Positions 32,924-43,539 of a stretch of 64,000 nt of DNA are shown here, piece after piece; position 1 is the first letter of the stretch; every line of letters starts with the position of its first letter. The position numbers and the translations under genes are program-made. Source of the DNA: Chitinivorax sp. PXF-14 (GTDB lineage Bacteria; Pseudomonadota; Gammaproteobacteria; Burkholderiales; SCOH01); NCBI RefSeq assembly GCF_040812015.1, contig NZ_JBFNXJ010000018.1, positions 23,746-87,745 on the forward strand, given 5' to 3'. The notes beneath the pieces were generated by a model that was not told the origin of the DNA, did not search any database, and saw nothing but the letters and a program-made list of their open reading frames with translations.

Positions 32924-34228
32924 TCACACGGCCACCCGGTAGGCTTCTTCTTCGGCCGGAGCCGTCTGTTCGAGCTCGAGGCTCGCGGCGAGCAGCGCCA
33001 GACGGGCGACCACGCCATAGCTGTAGAAGCGGTTGGGCAGACAGTCCGGGTCGGCGCCACAGTCGGGCAGGCTGCAGGGGGCCTCGAACGACAGCGGTTC
33101 AAAATGCATGCCGGGCGCGTTGAGGTTCTCGTCGACGCCGCGGCCGGTGTGCACGCGGTAGAAGCCGCCAACGACAAAGCGGTCGACCATGTAGACCACC
33201 GGCTCGGCCACCGCGTCGTTGATGCTCTCGAAGGTGTGCACGCCTTCCTGCACGATGACCTCGTGCACCTCCTGGCCCTCCTTGATCACGCTCATCTTGT
33301 TGCGCTGCTTGCGGTTGAGGCCGATCACCTCGTCCGGGCTCTTCACGCTCATCACGCCCATGCCATAGGTGCCGGCGTTGGCCTTGACGATGACGTAGGG
33401 CTGTTCGGTGATGCCGTATTCCTTGTACTTCTCGGCGATGCGGTCGAGCAGCAGTTCCACCTTGGCGGCGAGGCATTCCTCGCCCTTGCGCTCATGGAAG
33501 TCGATGCCTTCGCAGCGGTCAAAGTAGGGGTTGATCAGCCATGGGTCGATGCCGATCAGCTTGGCGAAGTCGTCGGCCACTTCGTCGTAGGCGGCGAAAT
33601 GGTGGGTCTTCTTGCGCGTGGACCAGCCCGCATGCAGCGGCGGCAGCAGGTTCTGTTCGATGCCTTCGAGCAGCGGCGGGATGCCGGCCGACAGGTCATT
33701 GTTGAGCAGCACCACACAGGGATTGAAATCGGGCAGCGTGACGCGGTTGCCGCTGCGCTTCACCGGCTCCAGCAGCAGCGTGTCGCCATTGGCCGTGGTG
33801 ACCTCGGTCGGCGCGGTGATCTCGGGCGAGATGCTGCCCAGGCGCACGTTGAGGCCGGCCTGCTTGAGGATGTACTGGATGGTCGCGACGTTTTGCAGGT
33901 AGAAGGTGTTGCGCGTGTGATTCTCGGGGATCAGCAACAGGCTGCGCGCATCGGGGCAGACCTTTTCCAGCGCCGACTGCACCGCCTGCACGCACAGCGG
34001 CATGAAATCGCGGTTGAGGTTGTTGAAGCCCCCCGGAAACAGATTCATATCCACCGGCGCCAGCTTGAAGCCGGCATTGCGCAGGTCCACCGAGCCATAG
34101 AACGGCGGCGAATGCTCCAGCCACTGGGTGCGGAACCAATGCTCGATCTGCGGCATGGCACTGAGAATGCGGCGCTCGAGTTCGAGTATCGGGCCTTTTT
34201 GGGCGGTGGTCAGGTAGGGGACGTTCAT
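32924..34228 (-). CDS. gshA: Glutamate-cysteine ligase (betaproteobacterial GshA type)
   Basis: 434 aa enzyme for the first step of glutathione synthesis. It resembles the non-E. coli GshA family found in Betaproteobacteria and relatives: WFRTQWLEHSPPFYGSVDLR, KLAPVDMNLFPGGFNNLNRD, VIVKANAGTYGMGVMSVKSP and VEPVVYMVDRFVVGGFYRVH. Starts at ATG 34228. The large gene-free region (34229-34939) lies upstream and presumably contains its promoter. With gshB and apbE it forms a redox-related group. Confidence 0.93.
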   Translation of the reverse strand: MNVPYLTTAQKGPILELERRILSAMPQIEHWFRTQWLEHSPPFYGSVDLRNAGFKLAPVDMNLFPGGFNNLNRDFMPLCVQAVQSALEKVCPDARSLLLIPENHTRNTFYLQNVATIQYILKQAGLNVRLGSISPEITAPTEVTTANGDTLLLEPVKRSGNRVTLPDFNPCVVLLNNDLSAGIPPLLEGIEQNLLPPLHAGWSTRKKTHHFAAYDEVADDFAKLIGIDPWLINPYFDRCEGIDFHERKGEECLAAKVELLLDRIAEKYKEYGITEQPYVIVKANAGTYGMGVMSVKSPDEVIGLNRKQRNKMSVIKEGQEVHEVIVQEGVHTFESINDAVAEPVVYMVDRFVVGGFYRVHTGRGVDENLNAPGMHFEPLSFEAPCSLPDCGADPDCLPNRFYSYGVVARLALLAASLELEQTAPAEEEAYRVAV

Positions 34229-34939
34229 GGGGCAGCCTCATGGGTGAATGCGGTTGGGCTCATGGCCTGGCGCCGTCTGGGAAGGGTTTGATTGTAGCCA
34301 ATCGGGATGAAGTGGGTATGGCACAGCCGAATTCAAGATGCAGCAGTACAGTTGCCCATCCCGGCGAGGCCCCGGCGCCGCATGGGGAAGCGAGACGCTC
34401 GTACCGGCAAGCCCGATCGAGCGGCATGACGATCTCCTCTTCCTGTAGCAGCCGCCGTGCCGTCAAAGCCGTCAGCCGGACCTCAGCACGGCCCGGCAGC
34501 CCGCGCCAGCCTTGCCACGCATGGCAGGTACCGCTAGCCGTTCAGTCCGCACAGTGTTGCAGACTCGCTTCGGCAAGACAACCGCATCCAGTCTGACAAC
34601 CTGTGCCGCAGGAAGGTTTCTTGTTATGCATTGCATCAACGGCGGGCGGCGGGCCTGATCGAGGCGCGGCTACGCCTACAAGCGGTCCGCAGCGTGGTGA
34701 TGCCGATCGGCGAGCGGCCGGGGCTGTCGTCGCGACCTGCGCTGGCAGCCACGCGTCGGCCGCAGCGATGCCGAGCGCAACGGGATCTCCAATATGCGCC
34801 CCGGTGGCCGGGGCTAGCGCGACGCCGAGCGCAAACCGTGCAGGCTGCCGCAAGCGGCGCGCGGCCTGACTGGCGTCAGGTTCAAGGATGAGAGCGACCG
34901 GCTGCCCGCGCCCGACGGCACGGCAGCCGGCCAGCCGCG
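34229..34939. other. 711-bp region without a convincing gene
   Basis: Between gshA and the TMEM165 gene. Only short open frames are present on either strand (longest about 100 codons, 34542-34853 minus), and they lack ribosome sites and protein-like composition. The right part (34650-34930) is very GC-rich with small internal repeats (e.g. GCCGAGCGCAA at about 34769 and 34829). It may be a decayed gene. The left end should hold the gshA promoter. Confidence 0.6.
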
Positions 34940-35521
34940 TCAGCCGCCAAACAGCGAGGCATCGACGCCAAACAGCACCACCAGGCCAAGCAGCGCGAAC
35001 AGCAGTGCCGCAATGCCGTGCACCAGTTTCAGCGGCAGCTTTTTCGACATGGCATCACCGATGAATACGGCCGGCACGTCGGCAAGCAGCATGCCCAGCG
35101 TGGTGCCAGACACCACCGGGATCAGCGATTGGAACTTGGCCGCCAGCGCCACCGTGGCGATCTGCGTCTTGTCGCCCATTTCCGCGAGGAAGAAGGCCAG
35201 CACGGTCGCGCCGAACACGCCCAGGCTATCGTTGAACCTGGCCTCGTCGTCATCGAGCTTGTCCGGGACCATGATCCACGCGGCCATGGCGATGAACGAC
35301 ACGCCGAGCACCCAGCGCATGGCCTGCGGGCCGAGCCAGTGCGCGACCAGCGTGCCCGCCCAGCCGGCAAGGAAATGGTTGACGACGGTTGCGACGAAAA
35401 TACCGGCGATGATCGGCACCGGCTTGCGGAAACGCGCCGCCAGCAGGAGTGCCAACAGCTGGGTCTTGTCGCCGATTTCACCGAGCGCCACGACGCCGGT
35501 GGAGATCAGAAATGCTTCCAT
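34940..35521 (-). CDS. TMEM165/GDT1 family manganese exporter
   Basis: 193 aa membrane protein with six predicted helices in two repeats, each bearing the cation-binding motif E-x-G-D-K-T: EIGDKT (residues 15-20) and EMGDKT (about 110). Bacterial relatives such as MneA export Mn2+ (or transport Ca2+). ATG 35521 puts the first motif at the normal position. A yybP-ykoY-type Mn2+ riboswitch lies just upstream (35578-35720), which independently supports a manganese role. Confidence 0.92.
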   Translation of the reverse strand: MEAFLISTGVVALGEIGDKTQLLALLLAARFRKPVPIIAGIFVATVVNHFLAGWAGTLVAHWLGPQAMRWVLGVSFIAMAAWIMVPDKLDDDEARFNDSLGVFGATVLAFFLAEMGDKTQIATVALAAKFQSLIPVVSGTTLGMLLADVPAVFIGDAMSKKLPLKLVHGIAALLFALLGLVVLFGVDASLFGG

Positions 35522-35577
35522 GGGATTCCTTACGGGGCCGTACAAAACGCTTCAACCCAATACCACCGCGGCCCCAT

Positions 35578-35720
35578 GCCGGCGGGTATCGAGTCGAAGG
35601 TCTTGCCAGGTGCCGGCAGATGAAGGATCTGCTGGTCGCCGCCGGCGCCATGGTCAGGAGACCAAGTGTGTTGACGCGGGCTTCCGTCGCATTCGCGGAA
35701 CGGCTACTCCCCTAGGACGG
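35578..35720 (-). promoter_or_regulatory. yybP-ykoY manganese riboswitch
   Basis: The minus-strand leader of the TMEM165/GDT1 gene carries the hallmark segments of this riboswitch in order: CTAGGGGAGTAGCC, then CAACACACTTGG, then GACCATGGCGCC, and the late GGCAAGACCTTCGAC. This class binds Mn2+ and turns on exporters (mntP, TMEM165 family). It ends about 55 nt before the start codon, leaving room for a platform controlling translation or termination. A covariance-model hit to RF00080 would confirm it. Confidence 0.85.
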
Positions 35721-35751
35721 GGCGGACTGTATCACGGCAACGCGGCCACGA

Positions 35752-36300
35752 TCAACCGCGTTCGAGCCGTCGAAGCAGGGCATCGGCCTGCTCCAGCTCG
35801 TCCTCGTTGAACACGGCCACACCATGCTCGGCCAGCAGCGCGGCGGTGACGCCCATGCCGTCGATTCTGGTGGCGCTGAAGCTGCCGTCGTAGATCTGCG
35901 CATTGCCGCAGGACGGGCTGCGCGCCTTGAGCACGGCGATGCGGATGCCATGGCTGCGCACCAGCGCCAGCGCGGCTTGCGCGCCGGCCTGGAAGGCCCG
36001 GCTGACGTCGTCCCCGGCGGTGGTCATGACACGGGCCTGGCCAAGCCAGACACGACGGCCATCGCCACCGCTGATCTCGGCCGCTGGGCGCGGCGTGGGC
36101 AGGCCGCCGGCGACCTCGGGGCACACCGGCACCACGCGGCCTTCGCCGAGCCATTGCGCCAGGATCGGCGCGACGGCGCCGCACGGAATCGCGTTGTAGC
36201 GCACATTGGCGCCGAGCAGGCAGGCGCTGACGAGTATCTTGCCGGGCGCGCCCATGCCCGGTGCCGGGTTGCTGTCGGATGGATCCGTGCCAGCCATCAT
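35752..36300 (-). CDS. DUF523 family protein
   Basis: 182 aa. The three Cys-containing signatures of DUF523 are visible: SACLLGANVRYNA near the start, PVCPEVAGGLPTPRPAAEI in the middle, and LKARSPSCGNAQIYDG. Biochemical function of the family is not firmly established; conserved Cys suggest a metal or thiol role. Two adjacent ATGs (36300, 36297) fit. It begins 20 bp after the phosphoesterase stop, so the two may be co-transcribed. Confidence 0.87.
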   Translation of the reverse strand: MMAGTDPSDSNPAPGMGAPGKILVSACLLGANVRYNAIPCGAVAPILAQWLGEGRVVPVCPEVAGGLPTPRPAAEISGGDGRRVWLGQARVMTTAGDDVSRAFQAGAQAALALVRSHGIRIAVLKARSPSCGNAQIYDGSFSATRIDGMGVTAALLAEHGVAVFNEDELEQADALLRRLERG

Positions 36301-36320
36301 CGCTGGCTCGCCCGGCCCGC

Positions 36321-37466
<1,146 letters not shown>

Positions 37467-37664
37467 GCTTCTCTCCGTGGGCGGGGGTGGCGACGCCTGT
37501 ATGCGTCGGCGCAATCTGGCTGAGATGGGTTTTGTCGGACGCAATTCAAGCCCCAACCCATTCGTTTGAGCAGGTCTGCGTGACAAAAAATCCGGGCTAT
37601 GCTTCAGATAGATAATATATTTTTTGCTGATCATCCCATGCCGGCCGACAATGGCGGACATGGG

Positions 37665-39200
37665 ATGGCCGAAGCCGATTGGAAGCAGATGAACGAGGAC
37701 CCGCGCCCCACCCTGCAGGCGGTGGCCGATGCCGCCCGCAGCTATCGACAAGGGCAGCTGAGCCGGCGCCGCTTCCTGCAGCTGTGTGCCGCCGCAGGCC
37801 TCGGGATGGGCGGCCTGCTCACGGCCTGCCGGCGAGAGGCCCCGGTGCTGAGCGGCAAGGCCATCGCGGCCACCGTCGGGCCGCAATCGGCAGTCACCTC
37901 GGGCAGCGACCAGAAAGCCTTCCTGCGCGATGTCGGGCGCAGCATGCAGGGCACCACCCTGCACGTAGTGAGCGAGGACACTCCGCCGTGCAAGGTCATC
38001 AGGGGCTTGATGCTGCAGGAGTTCGAGCCGCTCACCGGCATCCACGTGGAATGGGAGCTGCATTCGCTGGGCGAGGTGCTGAGCCGCGTCACCACTGATG
38101 TCGCGCAAGGCAGCGGCCATTACGACATTTACTATTGCGACCACTCCTGGCTCGGGCTGCTGCATGGCGAGGCGGCCGACCCGCACGAGCTGCTGGGCCG
38201 GGCCGACCTCGCCTACCCCGACTACCGCTTCGACGACATCCTGGCGCCGCTGGTGGAGCATACGGCATCGTACCGCAAGCAGCTGGTGGGCATTCCGTTC
38301 GACATCCCGATCCTGATCATGATGTACCGCAAGGACGTGCTGCATGAGTTCGGGCTCAAACCGCCACGCACGCTGGCCGACTACCTCACGGCCATCCGCA
38401 CCATTCATCGCGCCAAGGCTCCCGCGCTGTACGGCACTACCGGACAATGGAAATCAGGGCATTACGCGCTCGAATGCGAAATGACCGCCTGGCTGTGGGC
38501 GCATGGCGGCTCGCTGTTCGGCGCCGACAAGCAGCCCACGCTCGGCGACGAGCGCGCGGAAGCGGCGCTGGCCTATATGCTGGAGCTCGGCAACTACATG
38601 CCCAAGGCCGTGTCGCGCTGGGATTGGCAAGGTCAGGCGCAGAGTTTCCGCCAGGGGCTGGCCGGCCTGTACCTGGGCTGGAGCGAATACTTTCCGAGCT
38701 TCGATGACCCCAAGCTGTCGAAGATCGTCGGCCTGGCCGAGGCCGCCGCACCGCCGCGTGAGCTGTCGTTGCGGCAGCCGGATCAGTGCGGTTTTGACGA
38801 GGCACCCGGCATCAGCCACCAGGGCGGCAGCTGCATGATGCTGTCGCGCCGCAGCAGGCATGTCGATGCCGCCTGGATATTCCTGCAGTGGGCTACCAGC
38901 GCCGACGTCACCGCGCGCGCCAGCCTGCTCGGCGGCGGGGCCACGCCGACGCGGCGCAGCAGTTTCGACGACCCGCGCATCAGGCAGCTGGGCGACGGCC
39001 TGACCAACCCGCTTCGCCATTTCCCGGTCACGCTGGATGCCATCGAGCACCGCATGGGCACTGAGCCGCATTTCGCCAACTGGCCGCAGCTGTCGCTCGA
39101 ACTGGCGGTCGAGCTGGGACGCATGACCACCGGCCAGCAAACCCTCAGGCAGACCCTGCAAGGCATGGACGTGGCCGCCCGGCGGGCAGTCAAGGTCTGA
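37665..39200 (+). CDS. Extracellular solute-binding protein (family 1), Tat-type lipoprotein
   Basis: About 511 aa ABC-type binding protein. A twin-arginine signal (QLSRRRFLQLCAAAGLGMGG) ends in a lipobox (LLTAC), so it should be exported folded and lipidated. Mature motifs typical of sugar-binding family 1 proteins are QLVGIPFDIPILIMMYRKDV, GSLFGADKQPTLGDERAE, and EAPGISHQGGSCMMLSRRSR. The start is uncertain (candidates 37599, 37638, 37665, 37689), and AT-rich promoter-like sequence covers 37600-37630. No permease or ATPase gene is adjacent. Ligand unknown, probably a carbohydrate. Confidence 0.83.
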   Translation: MAEADWKQMNEDPRPTLQAVADAARSYRQGQLSRRRFLQLCAAAGLGMGGLLTACRREAPVLSGKAIAATVGPQSAVTSGSDQKAFLRDVGRSMQGTTLHVVSEDTPPCKVIRGLMLQEFEPLTGIHVEWELHSLGEVLSRVTTDVAQGSGHYDIYYCDHSWLGLLHGEAADPHELLGRADLAYPDYRFDDILAPLVEHTASYRKQLVGIPFDIPILIMMYRKDVLHEFGLKPPRTLADYLTAIRTIHRAKAPALYGTTGQWKSGHYALECEMTAWLWAHGGSLFGADKQPTLGDERAEAALAYMLELGNYMPKAVSRWDWQGQAQSFRQGLAGLYLGWSEYFPSFDDPKLSKIVGLAEAAAPPRELSLRQPDQCGFDEAPGISHQGGSCMMLSRRSRHVDAAWIFLQWATSADVTARASLLGGGATPTRRSSFDDPRIRQLGDGLTNPLRHFPVTLDAIEHRMGTEPHFANWPQLSLELAVELGRMTTGQQTLRQTLQGMDVAARRAVKV

Positions 39201-39211
39201 CGGCCGCAGGC

Positions 39212-41716
39212 TCAGCCAGGCTTGAGAACCGCCGCGCCGCTGTCCAACCGGTCGGCCGACTGCAGCAACGATGCGATCGCGCGTTCGAACAGCGGCGCCG
39301 CCTCGAGAAAACGCGCGCGGCCGCTCGCCAGCAGGCGCTGGAACATGCGCACACTGACGACGGCAGGAGGGCTTTGGCTGTCGACGCTGAGCACCAGGTT
39401 CGAGGCATTCTGGCTGACCCAGTGAAGGCGAGCGATATTGGGGTTGCCATCGAGGTTGAGCTCGATCGCGATGCCGCTCTTGAGCCGCGCCAGCACCTCG
39501 TCATCGCGCTCTGGCGGCGCCTCGCCAGCGGCCAGCGCGGCCGGGCTGGCGGCAACGGCAGGGGGCTCGTCGAGCAGCGCCTGAAACTTGCGGTCGATGA
39601 CTTCGAGCTCGCCCTCGAGTTCGCCCAGCGCCTCGTCGAGCAGCTTGGGGTCGACCTCGACCACCGCTTGCGGTGCATCCTCCTTGGCGTCGCCATCGAC
39701 AAACCGTGCAAAGCGGGCATGGATATCGGCCAGCGAGGGCACGATGCCCGCTACCTGGGTGATGTGCAGCGCATGCTGGTGGCTCTCCACCAGCCAGTCC
39801 ATCAGCGGCTTCTGCTGGGCCTCGCTCCAGCCGATGCGGGCCAGCCCCTCGCGCAGCCCGGTGAGCATCGGCAGCAGCAGCACGACCAGCTGCTTGCGGT
39901 CCTGCTCCGCCACCTTGGGGACGATGCTCCAAATCAGGTCCGGCACCAGCAGACGATAGCGCCTGGCGCGCACGGCATCGTCGCGTTCGGCGAATTCGAT
40001 CGCACGCGCCCAGGAGTTGACCAGGAAGCCATGCAGCTGGTCGTCGATGGTCAGGCCCGAGAGCGCCTCTGCCAGCATCGCCGTGATGCGCGCGAAGCGC
40101 AGCGTGCGGCTCTCGGCGTGGCTCATCGCCGTCACCGCGCGCCCTACGCGCTCGTCGCGCGCCAGCAGTTCGCTGGCGATGAAGGCATCGAGCTCATCCA
40201 GCATACGTTCGAACGGCGCCAGCCCCTCGCGCTCGTCGGCCAGCAGGGCCTCGACGATGCGGCAGATCTCGGCGGTCATGCGCTCGCCGCTCGGGTCCAC
40301 CTGCTGCAGGCCGAGCGAGATCGAGCCGATGCGGTTGACCAGCAGGCGCGCCGGATGGTGTTTCTGGGTGAACAGCGCGGGGTCCTGCAGCGCCGTCTTC
40401 AACACCAGTATCTGCAGGCGCCCCAGCTGGGCCCGCACCTCGGCCGGCACCTGGCTGTCGCGCAAGATGAACTCGAACAGCATGGCGACGACATCGATGA
40501 TCATCTGCTGGTTGACGTCGTCCGACGCCTCGCGCAGCGCCGAGCGCTGCTCCATCACCAGGTTGCGCACGGCACCGCTGTCGTCGACCCAGGGCTCGCC
40601 ATCATCGAGCACCGCCTGCTGCAGGCTGGCCAACGAGCCCGCCAATGGGGCGCTGACCGTGGCCGTCGGCAGGCCCTCAGGGCCGGATGCGGCTGCCTCC
40701 GCGGCACCCACTGCCGCGCCGCCGCCCGAAAACAGCCGGCGCAACACGTTGCCGACGATGGGCGCGCCGGCCAGCCAGCCCGGCTTGTCGCTGCGCGGCG
40801 CCACGGCGTCCCTGGGCTGGGAGGCCGGCAGCAGCGCCATGCCCTCCTCGCCGTCCCTGGCCACCATCACGGCATCCGCACCGAGCAGATCCTGGGCCGA
40901 GGCCTGCTGCACCCACTTGAGCAGCGCATCTTCCTGGCTGGCAGCCGGCGCCAGCGCGCTCACGGCATAAGCCGGCATGGCGGCGGCCGCTTGCGGCAGC
41001 AGTGGCTGCACGTCGCCGGAGGCGCCCATGTCCGCCGCTGGCAGGATGGACGAGGCCGCATGGTGCGGAAACTTGCGTATCTTCAACATCAGCTCGGCCG
41101 CGATGCCATGCCGGGCGAGCAAGGCATTGAGGACTTCGTAAATGCCGGCGATCTCGCTCCTGAGCTCCTCGACCAGTTGATCGATGAGCCGCGAGGCCAC
41201 GTCCTCAGCCTGTTTCAGCTGCTCGACGGCGGTGACGATGCAGCGCGAAAACAGATAGGGGCGGAACGGGTTTTCGCGCTCCTTGATGTTGTCCTGCTCG
41301 AACAGCAGGGCGATGCGGATGTTCAGGTCGCGCAGCGGCTCTTCGGCCTCGTCCCGCAAGAGCCGCGTGAAGGCTTCGATGCGCAGCTCGTCGTCAACCG
41401 CCTGGGTGTCGATCAGCGACAGCCCGCTCAACCCGCCGACGGACGAGAACGATGGGCGGAAGGTGCTGTAGGCGGTCTGGAAGCTCCGGTTGATCAACTG
41501 CTCCATGGTGCTGCACAGGTGCTGCTGCAGCGCCGCCTCGTGGCCGGACAGCACCACCCGCGCATCCATCAGTTGCCGGCTTTCCTGCGATGAGCGCGCC
41601 ACCTCGGCCTTGCTGAACAGGTGATCGAAGGCGCCGCGCAGCATCTTGCTCTGCGCATCGTGGAAGGCCTGCAAGAAAGCGGCCCGGGTCAGGGCCAACA
41701 AGTCGTTTCGGTCCAT
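39212..41716 (-). CDS. DUF1631 family protein
   Basis: 834 aa, mostly helical, without signal peptide or membrane segment. DUF1631 is a large, mainly betaproteobacterial family of unknown function, often mislabelled thymidine phosphorylase. Characteristic stretches: FSSVGGLSGLSLIDTQAVDD near residue 100, EELRSEIAGIYEVLNALLA, and LVPDLIWSIVPKVAEQDRKQ. A PilZ-like region occurs near the C-terminus (GIAIELNLDGNPNIARLHWV), suggesting cyclic-di-GMP binding or a relic of it. Start at ATG 41716. Converges on the binding-protein gene with 11 bp between. Confidence 0.86.
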   Translation of the reverse strand: MDRNDLLALTRAAFLQAFHDAQSKMLRGAFDHLFSKAEVARSSQESRQLMDARVVLSGHEAALQQHLCSTMEQLINRSFQTAYSTFRPSFSSVGGLSGLSLIDTQAVDDELRIEAFTRLLRDEAEEPLRDLNIRIALLFEQDNIKERENPFRPYLFSRCIVTAVEQLKQAEDVASRLIDQLVEELRSEIAGIYEVLNALLARHGIAAELMLKIRKFPHHAASSILPAADMGASGDVQPLLPQAAAAMPAYAVSALAPAASQEDALLKWVQQASAQDLLGADAVMVARDGEEGMALLPASQPRDAVAPRSDKPGWLAGAPIVGNVLRRLFSGGGAAVGAAEAAASGPEGLPTATVSAPLAGSLASLQQAVLDDGEPWVDDSGAVRNLVMEQRSALREASDDVNQQMIIDVVAMLFEFILRDSQVPAEVRAQLGRLQILVLKTALQDPALFTQKHHPARLLVNRIGSISLGLQQVDPSGERMTAEICRIVEALLADEREGLAPFERMLDELDAFIASELLARDERVGRAVTAMSHAESRTLRFARITAMLAEALSGLTIDDQLHGFLVNSWARAIEFAERDDAVRARRYRLLVPDLIWSIVPKVAEQDRKQLVVLLLPMLTGLREGLARIGWSEAQQKPLMDWLVESHQHALHITQVAGIVPSLADIHARFARFVDGDAKEDAPQAVVEVDPKLLDEALGELEGELEVIDRKFQALLDEPPAVAASPAALAAGEAPPERDDEVLARLKSGIAIELNLDGNPNIARLHWVSQNASNLVLSVDSQSPPAVVSVRMFQRLLASGRARFLEAAPLFERAIASLLQSADRLDSGAAVLKPG

Positions 41717-41984
41717 GCGAGTCTCGTCGGGTCGCGCCGCGCTGTCGGGGTACGGCGCATCAGTCAGCACTATAGTCTTTATAAAGCATATAGCGAGCCA
41801 GTGCCGGCCCGGCAGCGGCATACCGCCCGTACTTGATCCGGCTCAACTGGTGCTACGCTGGCGCCATTCCTCCCCACCTGCGACGCTTCGCCCCCCGTTT
41901 TCCGCAATTCGTCGCAAACCGCAAGCCACGCGGCCGCGTGCTCCGTAATCTGGCTCCATCGAAATCAGACACGGGAGCCAAGAA

Positions 41985-42179
41985 ATGAACAGCCTGATCA
42001 CCAAGACCCTGATCGCCGCCAGCCTGACCGCGGTCCTGTTGCTGCCGCTGTGCGCGGCAGTCCAGACCAGCATGACGCAGCTGGCCAGCAATCTCGGCGA
42101 CAGCACCGCCCTCGCCCATGCCCCGGCGCAGGCCAGCAGCCTGGCCATGAGCGACAAGCCGGCCGAGCAGGGGAGCTGA
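41985..42179 (+). CDS. Small membrane or secreted hypothetical protein
   Basis: 64 aa with one hydrophobic N-terminal segment (IAASLTAVLLLPLCAAV) and a short polar tail. A good ribosome site (GGGAG) is 9 nt before ATG 41985. No family recognised. It could be a signal peptide plus about 40 residues, or a single-span membrane protein. Composition and start support a true gene, but this rests only on the sequence. Confidence 0.5.
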   Translation: MNSLITKTLIAASLTAVLLLPLCAAVQTSMTQLASNLGDSTALAHAPAQASSLAMSDKPAEQGS

Positions 42180-42250
42180 GCGGCGCACTCAGCCGCCCGC
42201 CACGCGGCGCTATGAGCGGCCTTGCGCCACCCTGGCCCAGGCAAGCTGCG

Positions 42251-42663
42251 TCACGCCCAGCCCAGCAGGCGCACCGCCATCCACGCAATGAGCGCGAACT
42301 GCGTGAGGAAAGCCGCAAAACGCAGCCAGATCAGCTGCGGACGGACCTGCAGCAGATGGATCGTCGACTGCGCGATGCGCGCATAGAGCACCCACGGCGC
42401 CAGGGCATCGGTCACGCCGATGCGCCCGTGACGGCCGCGGTCAGCGCCACCACCGCGAACAGCGGCAGGGTCTCCAGGCTGTTCATGTGCGCGCGCAGCA
42501 GCCGCCGATACCAGATCGGCCCCCCGTGCGGCTGGTCGGCCGGGAAGGCATCGATGCGCTTGCCGCCGAACATGACCTGCATGCCGCGCCAATTGATCAC
42601 CACGAACAGCAACAGCATCGTCCATAGCACATAACCCAGCAGGGCCACCAAGGTCGCCGACAT
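42251..42663 (-). pseudogene. MAPEG-family membrane protein gene interrupted by a frameshift
   Basis: The N-terminal 80 residues (LLGYVLWTMLLLFVVINWRG, then HMNSLETLPLFAVVALTAAV) are in one frame, which ends at a TGA near 42412. The rest of a MAPEG protein (DALAPWVLYARIAQSTIHLL ... MAVRLLGWA) continues in another frame to 42251. Joining them at about 42410-42425 restores a normal ~135 aa, four-helix MAPEG protein, so one base is missing or two are extra. The ribosome site (GAGGAGGAG) is excellent. It is either a recent mutation or a sequence error; the adjacent gene shows the same problem. Confidence 0.75.
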
Positions 42664-42723
42664 CGTTGTCTCCTCCTCTTATGGAATAAGGAGGAGCAGT
42701 CTAGCGAAGCTGATGACCGCCGG

Positions 42724-43310
42724 TCAATTTGACGCGGCACAGCGCGTGAATAAGCACCACAGCACCAGCCAACGCCCCAGCGCCAGCAGCAGGCAGCCCA
42801 GGGGCAGCGCAGTCAGCCCGTGCGTCGCCGCGGTCATGACCCCGGCCACGGTGCCGATGCCGGGCAGCGGTTGCGGATAGGCCTGCAGCATGGCGAAGAT
42901 GCCGCCGTCTTCGAGCAGATCCGCCATCGCGATGGCGAGCGGCAACAGGCCCAGCCGGCGCCACGGGCTGCGGTCGCGCGTCTGCACCACCAGCAGCCGG
43001 CTCAGGAGCATCGACAGGCCAAGCCCGTAAGCGAGCATAAACAGCAGATCCGCGCCGAGAAAGTGCAGATAGAGCGCCCGGCCGCTCTCGCCAAAGTGCT
43101 GCAGGCTGGCGTAGGCGGTATCGGCGCTATAGAAGGGGCGCAGGGTCCAGTAGGCCATCGCCGCCACTGAGCTGGCGCAGCATGAGGTTGGAGACCGGGC
43201 CGTGGGACACGGTTGAATGCCCAGAAACCCAGCGCACAGATCACCAGCAGCACCGTCAACAATAGACGCGTGGCGTGTGTCAGCAAGCGCTGCTGCAAGG
43301 CTGCGAGCAA
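42724..43310 (-). pseudogene. Multi-span membrane protein gene with at least two frameshifts
   Basis: A plausible ~195 aa integral membrane protein is spread over three frames. TTG 43310 after AGGAG starts LLAALQQRL-type sequence with a first helix (LLLTVLLVICALGFWAFN). A middle part (SHGPVSNLMLRQLSGGDGLL) is in the third frame at about 43140-43205. The remainder (FYSADTAYASLQHFGESGRA ... LYLHFLGADLLFMLAYGLG) is in the second frame to the stop at 42724. No named family recognised. Two single-base changes would repair it. Confidence 0.6.
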
Positions 43311-43539
43311 CGGCTCTCCTCAATGGGCGGGACATGATCGCCAGCGCGGGGTGCCAGCCCGAGCGCCGTCAGGCTGCCACTCCGCGGGTTTGAGACGGCA
43401 AGGCCGCCGGCGGGCCAGGGTCCATCCCCACCCTGCGCGATCGGTCTGGCGAGTACTGGTGAGTGACGACGGGCGACGGCGCATCACGCTGCCCGGCTTG
43501 CGGCAAGCCCATGCCGCACCGCTTCAGTACAGCTGGCGC

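Noticed and set aside
34542..34853. 103-codon minus-strand frame in the gap before gshA
   Set aside because: No start signal or recognisable motif; Ala/Pro/Arg-rich composition fits random GC-rich DNA.
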